Assembly: GCF_027942865.1 (NCBI RefSeq)
Contig: NC_134511.1
Location: 717,866 to 781,865, forward strand
Direction: 5' to 3'
DNA length: 64,000 bases
Source: Odontesthes bonariensis
Lineage: Eukaryota; Chordata; Actinopteri; Atheriniformes; Atherinopsidae
A model generated the notes under the pieces. The model worked only from the letters and a program-made list of their open reading frames with translations. It made no database searches and was not told the DNA's origin. Below, in pieces: positions 20,838-31,600 of the stretch (its first letter is position 1; every line of letters starts with the position of its first letter). The position numbers were made by a program, and so were the translations under genes.

Positions 20838-21815
20838 GTCTGTTGAATCTGATAATGTGTCTGCTAGTGTGTCTTGTTCTGCCTCCACCTCTGGCACCTT
20901 CTATACTTTCATTACCCCCTACCCGAACCAGGGTTTGAATCCCATTCCCGCTTCTCTTACCTCTTTTATTTCTCCCCCTACCCGAACCAGGGTTTGCATC
21001 CCCACCCCGCTGTGACTGGTGTGCAGTTGGTGAGAGGCTGAGGTAGCTTGTGGCTGTAAAAAGATGGTTGTTGTGGTGTGAGGAGCAGATCTATATAGGG
21101 AGTATAGGGAATTACTCACTGAGTCTGGTCCTTTATTTTATTATTTATTTTTTCGTTAGCACAAGTTTCTTGTGTTTACCTTGAATAGGGATGGCTCAGG
21201 TGATCCTGAAACATCCCATAGTTAAGCTGCTATAGGCCCAGACTGCTGGGGGGCCTCATCTGACACACCTTTCCTCACTTTACTCTCTTTATGTATATGT
21301 GATATTATTGTGGTCATTAACTCGTGTTTCCCTGTTCCAACAGATATCCTTTGAATGGTGTTACAGTGCCGCCGCGGCCCCCCCCCCCTTTCTGTCTTCT
21401 CAAACCCCAGCTGGTGGAGGTGGATGGCCACCCTTCCTGGTTCTGGTTCTGATGGCCACCCTTCCTGGTTCTGGTTCTGATGGCCACCCTTCCTGAGTCT
21501 GGTTCTGCCAGAGGTTTCTTCCTGTTCAAAGGGAGTCGTTTCTCTCCACAGTCGCCTCAGGCACGCTCAGGCCGGGAGATTGGACCGAAAAAGAAAAAGT
21601 TTTCAGTGCAATCTGTTGGTTTTCTTAGCTAGGAAATTGTTTTTGAATCGGCTCTATATGAACGAATTGGATTATTTTATGAATTATGATTATTATTAAT
21701 TAATTGAATTCCAATTGGCTAGAATTGGACTTACTATCTAAGTGCCTTGAGATGACATTTGTTGTATTTGGCGCTATATAAATAAAAATGAATTGAATTG
21801 AATTGAATTGAATTG
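20838..21815 (+). mobile_element. L2-like LINE 3' UTR and GAATT tail
   Basis: Sequence downstream of the ORF2 end, with ccagaggtttcttcctgttc at about 21507 and gagatgacatttgttgtatt at 21751. It finishes in tataaataaaa and about five GAATT units. The same 3' end occurs inverted at 23325-23545 and 45125-45310, and in part at 41250-41320. Around 21424-21495 a 28-base segment (atggccacccttcctggttc and following) is present about three times. Confidence 0.75.
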
Positions 21816-21816
21816 A

Positions 21817-22825
21817 ACCGTCACAGTACGGGGGTCACGGTTCGGTACGCGCATTTCCACGCAGAATACACACGGTACGGAAGTTTTCTGAACGCGGAAC
21901 TGTTATTTTGCAAGAGTTTCCTTCAGGACCCATTTAAACACTGCCACATGCAAGCTCTGATTGGTCCGTAGAGATATACGCTTTCGGACAGAGTAGTTAT
22001 AAGAACACAGTTATCAGAACTGTCCTACTCGAATTTCATTCTGATAACTGTCCTTCCCCAGCGGAGCTGTTTCAGTCTGCATTGCACATGAGTCGGGACT
22101 GATGTGCCGTGCGCAGCCGTCCGCGTCAGTGACGTGTTAGCCGTTAGCCGTTTAGCGCTACATTCAACAACAAAACAGAACAAAACAAAACCCGAGAGAA
22201 GAAAAAACACCACAAAGAAGCTAACATGGAGAGCGGGGAGGCCACCGTGTTCATGGTCTGCATGATGGTGATATTAATCATGGACGATCACATCAGGCGT
22301 CTAACATCGAGGCTGGAAAAGCTCACAGAGAGAGTCAGGAGACGATACTTTTTCATTTCATGAAGGAAGAAAGGAGAGCAGAGCGCTGCAGACAAAGGAG
22401 ACAACGTGTAAGTTTAACTTATTAAACACGCACCGGTTCTGTCTGTGTGGTATGATGAAACATTTCAGCTGTGATAGCATGACATGGGGCGGAGCTACCG
22501 ACCACCACACACCTCCGTCAGATGCGTTCTATAAGAACCATTAAAAGACCCGACCAATTACGTCTCCCAAATGTATTACAACAACCCCTGGATACGAATA
22601 CATGCAGAGCAAAAAAAATTACCGAAGCAACTGGAATTTACATCGCATCTGCTATGCGCCCATATTCCACTGTAGAAGAGGCAGGATTCAGATATCTGTT
22701 ACATGTGCTCGAACCTCGCTACACGCCTCCTTCGGCACTGTACCGAAAATGTACCAAACCGTAGGGTCCGTACCGAGGTACGTACCGAGCCGTGAGTTTT
22801 TTGTACCGTTAGACCCCTAGTAGTA
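21817..22825. mobile_element. hAT-like non-autonomous DNA transposon
   Basis: The left end has ggggtcacggttcggtacgc. The right end, read in reverse, has ctaggggtctaacggtacaa and ctcacggctcggtacgtacc. These GGTAC-rich inverted ends are typical of a widespread fish hAT group (from memory). The interior carries a short frame at 22226-22362 (starting MESGEATVFMVCMMVILIM) but no recognisable transposase. Sited directly after the L2 tail. Confidence 0.5.
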
Positions 22826-22902
22826 ACCTCATGATGCATAACCAACATTTCGGAGAATCTAGTATGCATCCGGGAACTTCTCGCTGCGGTTTGGAACACA
22901 GC

Positions 22903-23064
22903 CTCAGTGTTCTTCTGACGGACTCTTTCACCATGACCGTGTTTTTGTGTTGGATTACAGTTGTTACCAGATGCCTCCACCAGGGGGCAGTAGAGAACCT
23001 TTGGCGATGTGTAATGAACGTGTTCAGGTGTGTGATTGGTCGGTGCTCAGGTCACCTGACTGAC
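22903..23064. other. CARD9-like intron sequence
   Basis: Short non-repetitive stretch including ccaccagggggcagtagaga. No coding signal on either strand other than the donor of the exon that begins at 23065. Confidence 0.5.
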
Positions 23065-23311
23065 CTTTAGCGGTGCTCTCTGGGGGCTCCTCCTCCTCCT
23101 CGCTGCTTACGCTCCTCTCACACTGGTGAGAGTTGCAGGTGTTCTTGCGGAGGCGTGTCCTCAGCTGTAGCTCCTCCCCCTGTGACCTCAGCAGGAGCAG
23201 CTCCAGCCTGTCCGACTGCTCAGAGAGCTGCCTGAGCTGCTCCCTGTACTGATCCTTCTCCTGCAGGAGCAGCCGGGCCTCCTCCAGCTGCTGCCCCTGT
23301 GCAGCCAGAGC
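23065..23311 (-). CDS. card9: CARD9-like coiled-coil exon
   Basis: A 247-nt exon between acceptor gtgaatcgtttcag and donor AAAG|gtcagt, entering phase 0 and leaving one base. The peptide starts ALAAQGQQLEEARLLLQEKD and continues QYREQLRQLSEQSDRLELLL, then RTRLRKNTCNSHQ, SVSSEEEEEPP. It aligns with the end of the CARD9 coiled coil (QEKDALRKQVRELGEKADEL) and the following serine/acidic segment. In the family this coiled coil mediates self-assembly. Confidence 0.8.
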
Positions 23312-23319
23312 CTGAAACG

Positions 23320-23545
23320 ATTCACTTTTACTTATAGAGCGCCAAATAAAAACAAATGTCATCTCGAAGCACTTAGATAATAAAGTCCAATTCAAGCCAA
23401 TTGGAATTCAATTCATTGTAATCATAATTATTCATAAAATAATCCAATTCACTCATATAGAGCCAATTCAAAAACAGCTTCCCAGCTAAGGAAACCAACA
23501 GATTGCACTGAAACTTGTCTTCAGTCCAATCTCACGTCCTGAGCC
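23320..23545 (-). mobile_element. Inverted L2-like LINE 3' end
   Basis: Reverse complement of the 3' terminus seen at 21540-21790. It includes gagcgccaaataaaaacaaa and ccaattggaattcaattcat, but without the long GAATT tail. It begins only about 10 bases from the acceptor of the exon at 23311, so the polypyrimidine and branch-point region of that exon is now partly LINE-derived. Confidence 0.75.
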
Positions 23546-23559
23546 ACGCTCAGGACGTG

Positions 23560-25045
23560 CACCTGCTCCACCTCCTGCTGCTCCTCCTGCTCCACCTGCT
23601 CCACCTCCTGCTGCTCCTCCTCCTCCACCTCCTCCTGCTCCACCTCCTCCACCCCCCCTTGTCCCGCTCCCTGATCACCTCCTCCACCTGCTCCACCTCC
23701 TGCTCCTCCACCTCCTGCTCCTCCACCTGCTCCTCCTCACCTTGTCCCTCTCCCTGATCACCTCCTCCTCCACCTCCTGCTGCTCCTCCTGCTCCACCTC
23801 CTCCACCTCCTCCTCCTCACCTTGTCCCGCTCACTGACCTCCTCCACCTGCTCCTCCTGCTCCACCTCCTCCACCTCCCCTTGTCCCGCTCCCTGATCAC
23901 CTCCTCCACCTGCTCCACCTCCTCCACCTGCTCCTCCTCACCTTGTCCCGCTCCCTGATCACCTCCTCCACCTGCTCCTCCTCACCTTGTCCCGCTCACT
24001 GACCTCCACCTCCTGCTCCTCCACCTCCTGCTCCTCCTCCACCTGCTCCTCCTCACCTTGTCCCGCTCACTGATCACCTCCTCCACCTCCACCTCCTGCT
24101 CCTCCTGCTCCTCCACCTGCTCCTCCTCACCTTGTCCCGCTCACTGATCTCCACCTCCTGCTCCTCCACCTGCTCCTCCTCACCTTGTCCCGCTCACTGA
24201 TCACCTCCTCCACCTCCACCTCCTGCTCCTCCACCTCCTCCACCTCACCTTGTCCCGCTCACCGATCACCTCCTCCACCTCCTGCTCCTCCACCTCCACC
24301 TCCACCTCCTGCTCCCTGATCACCTCCTCCACCTGCTCCTCCTCACCTTGTCCCGCTCACTGACCTCCACCTCCTGCTCCTCCACCTCCTGCTCCTCCTC
24401 CACCTGCTCCTCCTCACCTTGTCCCGCTCACTGATCACCTCCTCCACCTCCACCTCCTGCTCCTCCTGCTCCTCCACCTGCTCCTCCTCACCTTGTCCCG
24501 CTCACTGATCTCCACCTCCTGCTCCTCCACCTGCTCCTCCTCACCTTGTCCCGCTCACTGATCACCTCCTCCACCTCCACCTCCTGCTCCTCCACCTCCT
24601 CCACCTGCTCCACCTCACCTTGTCCCGCTCACCGATCACCTCCTCCACCTCCTGCTCCTCCACCTCCACCTCCTGCTCCTCCACCTCCTCCACCTGCTCC
24701 ACCTCACCTTGTCCCGCTCACTGATCACCTCCTCCACCTCCACCTCCTGCTCCTCCACCTCCTGCTCCTCCACCTGCTCCACCTCACCTTGTCCCGCTCA
24801 CCGATCACCTCCTCCACCTCCTGCTCCTCCACCTCCACCTCCTGCTCCTCCACCTCCTCCACCTGCTCCACCTCACCTTGTCCCGCTCACTGATCACCTC
24901 CTCCACCTCCACCTCCTGCTCCTCCACCTCCTGCTCCTCCACCTGCTCCACCTCACCTTGTCCCGCTCACTGATCACCTCCTCCACCTCCACCTCCTGCT
25001 CCTCCACCTCCTGCTCCTCCACCTCCTCCACCTGCTCCTCCTCAC
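23560..25045. repeat. Array of duplicated CARD9-like exon ends with splice donors
   Basis: A GC-rich array of cacctcctgctcctccac-like units into which copies of caccttgtcccgctcactga are spaced every 45-100 bases, about 19 times. On minus each reads tcagtgagcgggacaag|gtg, that is, the last codons of the exon at 25046-25171 (ISERDK) plus its donor. The array therefore grew from that exon's 3' border into the intron. Sub-blocks of about 350-480 bases are themselves repeated (for example 23988-24190 and 24346-24550). Confidence 0.9.
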
Positions 25046-25171
25046 CTTGTCCCGCTCACTGATCACCTCCTCCAGCTGCCGCAGGCTCTGTTTGTTTTGT
25101 TGACGGTACATCTTGGCGTCTCCTTTCAGCTGAGCGCAGCGCAGCTCCAGCTCCTCCTTCTCCTCCAGGCT
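25046..25171 (-). CDS. card9: CARD9-like coiled-coil exon (most diagnostic)
   Basis: A 126-nt, 42-codon exon, phase 0 at both ends, between acceptor catgtttgtttgcag and donor GACAAG|gtgagg. The peptide starts SLEEKEELELRCAQLKGDAK and continues MYRQQNKQSLRQLEEVISER. It matches the CARD9/CARD11 signature MEEKEMFELQCLALRKDSKM plus YKDRIEAILLQMEEVAIERD closely in spacing and identity. This is the best evidence for the gene call. CARD10, 11 and 14 share this segment, so the CARD9 choice depends on the C-terminus. Confidence 0.85.
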
Positions 25172-25256
25172 CTGCAAACAAACATGGCGTCACCAGAACC
25201 AGACTGAACCGGACTGAACCAGGAGGAATCTGCTCCACCCCTGCCCTCCTCCTCAC

Positions 25257-25325
25257 CCGATCTCTCTGCTCTTCTGCTCTGTGCAGCTCCGTCCTCAGTC
25301 TGAACACAGTGGCCAGGAGGTTCAT
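25257..25325 (-). CDS. card9: CARD9-like coiled-coil exon
   Basis: A 69-nt, 23-codon exon, phase 0 to phase 0, between cctcttcag and GATCGG|gtgagg. The peptide begins MNLLATVFRLRTELHRAEEQ, corresponding to QANTIFSLRKDLRQGEARR of CARD9, which directly precedes the EEKE segment. Its first codon being ATG is probably coincidence: the known family member is far longer at the N-terminus. A 100-base purine tract (minus strand) precedes the acceptor, leaving only a short polypyrimidine tract. Confidence 0.75.
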
Positions 25326-25340
25326 CTGAAGAGGAGCCGG

Positions 25341-25437
25341 CTTCTCCTCCTCCTTCTCCTTCTCCTTCTTCTCCTCCTTCTCCTTCTCCTCCTTCTCCTT
25401 CTCCTCCTCCTTCTGCTTCTGCTCCTCCTGCCTGGTG
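25341..25437. repeat. CTC/CTT polypyrimidine tract (GAGAAGGAG on minus)
   Basis: Tandem ctcctt/ctccttctc units, purine-rich on the minus strand, directly upstream of the CARD9-like exon. If read through in frame on minus it would code Glu/Lys repeats. More likely intronic and able to form triplex DNA. Confidence 0.85.
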
Positions 25438-25494
25438 GGGTTGAAGAAGATCTCGAGAAATACAAATATATCAGCTGTTTAATAAGCTGATAAA

Positions 25495-26925
25495 TAATGC
25501 CCTCTTACCCTTTAAGTAACCTAACTAACCTTAACTAACCCAATCATTTCACAACCCTTAAACTAAACAGTTAACTAATCATTTCACCAACATTAACTAA
25601 CCAGTTCACTAACCAAATCAGTTCACTAACCAAATCAGTTAACTAACGTAAACTACCCTGTTAACTAACCTTAACTAACCACAGTTAACATTTAACAAAC
25701 TATTAACTAACATTAACTAACCACAGTTAACATTTAACAAACTATTAACTAACCTTAACTAACCCTTTAACTAACCCAATCATTTCATAACCCTTTAACT
25801 AAACAGTTAACTAATCATTTAACCAACAATAACTCACCAGTTAACAAAACAAATCAGTTAACTAACCTTAACTAACCACAGTTAACATTTAACAAACTAT
25901 TAACTAACATTAACTAACCACAGTTAACATTTAACAAACTATTAACTAACCTTAACTAACCCTTTAACTAACCCAATCATTTCATAACCCTTTAACTAAA
26001 CAGTTAACTAATCATTTAACCAACAATAACTCACCAGTTAACAAAACAAATCAGTTAACTAACCTTAACTAACCACAGCTACCATTTAACAAACACTTTA
26101 ACTAACCTTAACTAACGCCAACTAACAAAATCATTTAACTAACACCGTTAATAAACTTACCTTACTTAACTAACCAATTGATTTAACTAACATAACCTAA
26201 CCCTTTAACTAACCCAATCATTTCACAACTCTTTAACTAAACAGTTAACTAACCGTTTAACCAACATTGACTAACCAGTTAACTAACCAAATCAGTTAAC
26301 TAACGTAAACTACCATTTTAACTAACCTTAACTAACCACAGCTAACATTTAACAAACACTTTAACTAACTTCAACTAACCAAATAATTGAACTAACATAA
26401 ACTAACCCGTTAATAAACTTAAACTAACCGTTTAACTAACCAGATGATTTAATTAACTTTAACTAGCCTTAACTAACCCAATCATTTCAGAACTATTTAA
26501 CTAAACAGTTAACTAACCGTTTAACCAACATTGACTAACCAGTTAACTAACCAAATCAGTTGACTAACCAAATCAGTTAACTAACATAAACTACCCTGTT
26601 AACTAATCACAGCTAACATATAACAAACACTTTTACTACACTCAACTAACCAAATCATTTAACTAACATAAACTAACCCGTTAATAAACTTAAACTACCC
26701 ATTTAACTAACCAATTTATTTAATTAGCCATAACTAACCCTTCAACTAAACTTAACTAACCCAATAATTTAACTAACATAAACTGACCTGTTGATAAATA
26801 ACTTAAATAATAACTTTAACTAACCGTTTTACTAACCAATTGATTTATTAAACCTTAACTAACATAAACTAACCTAATCATTTAATTAACCTTAACTAAC
26901 CTTAACTAACCCAACCCTTTACCCC
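25495..26925. repeat. TTAACTAACC minisatellite with higher-order structure
   Basis: Degenerate units around ttaactaacc (9-20 bases). A block of about 184 bases beginning near 25675 (accacagttaacatttaaca) recurs almost unchanged near 25860, so higher-order duplication is present. Superficially telomere-like (TAACCC) but the registers differ. No ORF. Confidence 0.9.
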
Positions 26926-27275
26926 TTCAGAGCACTGAGAAGGAGAAGTCAGATAAATGAAAAGAAACAATATGGCGGTGCTTTGCCTCAAATCCTTATT
27001 TGATGGTTTTAGGTGTGAAAAGACGCTTAAACCGACTATAACACGCTGACGTATTTCAGGAAGCCCATAGATTACATTAAATCACATTACGGTCATTCTG
27101 CAGACGCTTTTATCCAAAGCGACTTACAATCAGTGTGTTCCACATTGGTAAGCAAAAGAACTTCAGGTCACAAGAAATCAGAAGTGCATTTCCTTCCAAA
27201 ACCAAACAGCTGAGAGCATAACCAGTGCAGAGTAAGTGCGATAAGTTAGTTACCGAGATAAATGAGAAGATAATT
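26926..27275. other. Spacer with a common teleost repeat
   Basis: cagacgcttttatccaaagc at 27100 with gacttacaa following is a sequence found in very many fish loci, presumably a conserved interspersed repeat. Nothing coding is seen. This is where upstream CARD9-like exons might have been expected, and none is recognised. Confidence 0.5.
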
Positions 27276-27279
27276 TAGG

Positions 27280-27437
27280 AAACAAAGACAGTTTAGGAAA
27301 CAAAGACAATTTAGAAAACAAAGACAATTTAGAAAACAAAGACAGTTTAGGAAACAAAGACAGTTTAGGAAACAAAGACAATTTAGAAAACAAAGACAAT
27401 TTAGGAAACAAAGACAGTTTAGGAAACAAATAAGGAA
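27280..27437. repeat. 18-bp array (aggaaacaaagacagttt)
   Basis: About eight copies of aggaaacaaagacagttt with gg/aa and g/a alternations, ending at the start of the 15-bp array. Confidence 0.9.
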
Positions 27438-27454
27438 ACAGGTGATGTCCTCAG

Positions 27455-28028
27455 AGGGTCAAGACGAAGATCGTCCAGACGAAGATCGTCCAGAAGAAGA
27501 TCGTCCAGAAGAAGATCGTCCAGAAGAAGATCATCCAGAAGAAGATCGTCCAGAAGAAGATCGTCCAGAAGAAGAAGATCGTCCAGAAGAAGAAGATCGT
27601 CCAGAAGAAGATCGTCCAGAAGAAGATCGTCCAGACGAAGATCGTCCAGAAGAAGATCGTCCAGACGAAGATCGCCCAGACGAAGATCGCCCAGACGAAG
27701 ATCGCCCAGAAGAAGATCGTCCAGACGAAGATCGCCCAGACGAAGATCGTCCAGACGAAGATCGTCCAGAAGAAGATCGCCCAGACGAAGATCGCCCAGA
27801 CGAAGATCGCCCAGACGAAGATCGTCCAGAAGAAGATCGTCCAGACGAAGATCGTCCAGACGAAGATCGCCCAGAAGAAGATCGTCCAGACGAAGATCGT
27901 CCAGACGAAGATCGCCCAGAAGAAGACCGTCCAGACGAAGACCGTCCAGAAGAAGACCGTCCAGAAGAACACCGTCCAGAAGAACACCGTCCAGAAGAAC
28001 ACCGTCCAGAAGAAGAAGATCGTCCTTG
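27455..28028. repeat. 15-bp array coding frame EEDRP/DEDRP
   Basis: Units gaagatcgtccagaa and gaagatcgtccagac, some with gcc in place of gtc and some with an extra gaa. The plus frame from 27442 is open for 195 codons of DEDRPEEDRP and closes at TGA 28027. There is no domain, no splice context and no unique coding flank. The minus strand is equally open. Treated as a minisatellite. Confidence 0.9.
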
Positions 28029-28135
28029 AGGAAGTCGGACTTGAAAAAGTCGGGTGCCTTTGTTCTACAGCCTTCGTTTGAAGACTGACGCTTCCAAAAA
28101 CAGGAGTTACTTTGTACTGCTTCACTAGTTGCTGA

Positions 28136-28635
28136 NNNNNNNNNNNNNNNNNNNNNNNNNNNNNNNNNNNNNNNNNNNNNNNNNNNNNNNNNNNNNNNNN
28201 NNNNNNNNNNNNNNNNNNNNNNNNNNNNNNNNNNNNNNNNNNNNNNNNNNNNNNNNNNNNNNNNNNNNNNNNNNNNNNNNNNNNNNNNNNNNNNNNNNNN
28301 NNNNNNNNNNNNNNNNNNNNNNNNNNNNNNNNNNNNNNNNNNNNNNNNNNNNNNNNNNNNNNNNNNNNNNNNNNNNNNNNNNNNNNNNNNNNNNNNNNNN
28401 NNNNNNNNNNNNNNNNNNNNNNNNNNNNNNNNNNNNNNNNNNNNNNNNNNNNNNNNNNNNNNNNNNNNNNNNNNNNNNNNNNNNNNNNNNNNNNNNNNNN
28501 NNNNNNNNNNNNNNNNNNNNNNNNNNNNNNNNNNNNNNNNNNNNNNNNNNNNNNNNNNNNNNNNNNNNNNNNNNNNNNNNNNNNNNNNNNNNNNNNNNNN
28601 NNNNNNNNNNNNNNNNNNNNNNNNNNNNNNNNNNN
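28136..28635. other. Assembly gap (500 N)
   Basis: Exactly 500 Ns, a conventional placeholder length. True size unknown. It is bordered on the right by the 37-bp satellite, which probably caused the break. Confidence 0.99.
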
Positions 28636-31600
28636 TGTCTGGCTGTATAATGTGTAATATGTTATTTATGGTGGTCTGGCTGTATAATGTGTAATATGTT
28701 ATTTATGGTGGTCTGGCTGTATAATGTGTAATATGTTATTTATGGTGGTCTGGCTGTATAATGTGTAATATGTTATTTATGCTGGTCTGGCTGTATAATG
28801 TGTAATATGTTATTTATGGTGGTCTGGCTGTATAATGTGTAATATGTTATTTATGCTGGTCTGGCTGTATAATGTGTAATATGTTATTTACTGGTGGTCT
28901 GGCTGTATTAATGTGTAATATGTTATTTATGCTGGTCTGGCTGTATAATGTGTAATATGTTATTTATGGTGGTCTGGCTGTATAATGTGTAATATGTTAT
29001 TTATGCTGGTCTGGCTGTATAATGTGTAATATGTTATTTATGCTGGTCTGGCTGTATAATGTGTAATATGTTATTTATGCTGGTCTGGCTGTATAATGTG
29101 TAATATGTTATTTATGGTGGTCTGGCTGTATAATGTGTAATATGTTATTTATGGCTGGTCTGGCTGTATAATGTGTAATATGTTATTTATGCTGGTCTGG
29201 CTGTATAATGTGTAATATGTTATTTATGCTGGTCTGGCTGTATAATGTGTAATATGTTATTTATGGCTGGTCTGGCTGTATAATGTGTAATATGTTATTT
29301 ATGCTGGTCTGGCTGTATAATGTGTAATATGTTATTTATGGTGGTCTGGCTGTATAATGTGTAATATGTTATTTATGCTGGTCTGGCTGTATAATGTGTA
29401 ATATGTTATTTATGCGTCTGGCTGTATAATGTGTAATATGTTATTTATGGTGGTCTGGCTGTATAATGTGTAATATGTTATTTATGCTGGTCTGGCTGTA
29501 TAATGTGTAATATGTTATTTATGGTGGTCTGGCTGTATAATGTGTAATATGTTATTTATGGTGGTCTGGCTGTATAATGTGTAATATGTTATTTATGGTG
29601 GTCTGGCTGTATAATGTGTAATATGTTATTTATGCTGGTCTGGCTGTATAATGTGTAATATGTTATTTATGGTGGTCTGGCTGTATAATGTGTAATATGT
29701 TATTTATGGTGGTCTGGCTGTATAATGTGTAATATGTTATTTATGGTGGTCTGGCGGTATAATGTGTAATATGTTATTTATGGTGGTCTGGCTGTATAAT
29801 GTGTAATATGTTATTTATGGTCTGGCTGTATAATGTGTAATATGTTATTTATGGTGGTCTGGCTGTATAATGTGTAATATGTTATTTATGGTGGTCTGGC
29901 TGTATAATGTGTAATATGTTATTTATGGTGGTCTGGCTGTATAATGTGTAATATGTTATTTATGCTGGTCTGGCTGTATAATGTGTAATATGTTATTTAT
30001 GCTGGTCTGGCTGTATAATGTGTAATATGTTATTTATGGTGGTCTGGCTGTATAATGTGTAATATGTTATTTATGGTCTGGCTGTATAATGTGTAATATG
30101 TTATTTACGGTGGTCTGGCTGTATAATGTGTAATATGTTATTTATGGGTCTGGCTGTATAATGTGTAATATGTTATTTATGGTGGTCTGGCTGTATAATG
30201 TGTAATATGTTATTTATGTGGTCTGGCTGTATAATGTGTAATATGTTATTTATGGTGGTCTGGCTGTATAATGTGTAATATGTTATTTATGGTGGTCTGG
30301 CTGTATAATGTGTAATATGTTATTTATGCTGGTCTGGCTGTATAATGTGTAATATGTTATTTATGGTGGTCTGGCTGTATAATGTGTAATATGTTATTTA
30401 TGGTGGTCTGGCTGTATAATGTGTAATATGTTATTTATGCTGGTCTGGCTGTATAATGTGTAATATGTTATTTATGGTGGTCTGGCTGTATAATGTGTAA
30501 TATGTTATTTATGCTGGTCTGGCTGTATAATGTGTAATATGTTATTTATGGTGGTCTGGCTGTATAATGTGTAATATGTTATTTATGCTGGTCTGGCTGT
30601 ATAATGTGTAATATGTTATTTATGGTGGTCTGGCTGTATAATGTGTAATATGTTATTTATGCTGGTCTGGCTGTATAATGTGTAATATGTTATTTATGCT
30701 GGTCTGGCTGTATAATGTGTAATATGTTATTTATCGGTGGTCTGGCTGTATAATGTGTAATATGTTATTTATGGTGGTCTGGCTGTATAATGTGTAATAT
30801 GTTATTTACGGTGGTCTGGCTGTATAATGTGTAATATGTTATTTATGCTGGTCTGGCTGTATAATGTGTAATATGTTATTTATGCTGGTCTGGCTGTATA
30901 ATGTGTAATATGTTATTTATGCTGGTCTGGCTGTATAATGTGTAATATGTTATTTATGGTGGTCTGGCTGTATAATGTGTAATATGTTATTTATGCTGGT
31001 CTGGCTGTATAATGTGTAATATGTTATTTATGGTGGTCTGGCTGTATAATGTGTAATATGTTATTTATGGGTCTGGCTGTATAATGTGTAATATGTTATT
31101 TATGGTGGTCTGGCTGTATAATGTGTAATATGTTATTTATGGTGGTCTGGCTGTATAATGTGTAATATGTTATTTATGCTGGTCTGGCTGTATAATGTGT
31201 AATATGTTATTTATGGTGGTCTGGCTGTATAATGTGTAATATGTTATTTATGGTGGTCTGGCTGTATAATGTGTAATATGTTATTTATGGTGGTCTGGCT
31301 GTATAATGTGTAATATGTTATTTATGGTGGTCTGGCTGTATAATGTGTAATATGTTATTTATGCTGGTCTGGCTGTATAATGTGTAATATGTTATTTATG
31401 CTGGTCTGGCTGTATAATGTGTAATATGTTATTTATGGTGGTCTGGCTGTATAATGTGTAATATGTTATTTACGGTGGTCTGGCTGTATAATGTGTAATA
31501 TGTTATTTACGGTGGTCTGGCTGTATAATGTGTAATATGTTATTTACGGTGGTCTGGCTGTATAATGTGTAATATGTTATTTACGGTGGTCTGGCTGTAT

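Larger units (their letters stand above)
18241..22902. mobile_element. Candidate TIR element hosting the CATACT array, L2 and hAT-like inserts
   Basis: gctgtgttcgaaaccgcata at 18241 is mirrored at the other end by gctgcggtttggaacacagc ending at 22902, and ctcag flanks both sides (18236-18240 and 22903-22907). Termini of this kind are common in short fish DNA transposons. Between them lie the CATACT array, an L2 LINE and a hAT-like element, so if real the element is heavily nested. The 5-bp duplication could be chance. Confidence 0.4.

Noticed and set aside
25495..26925. Interstitial telomere repeat
   Set aside because: The words are TTAACTAACC and AACCTTAACT, not TTAGGG/CCCTAA, and the phase is irregular.
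28129..28650. ORF across the N run
   Set aside because: Made only of unknown bases.
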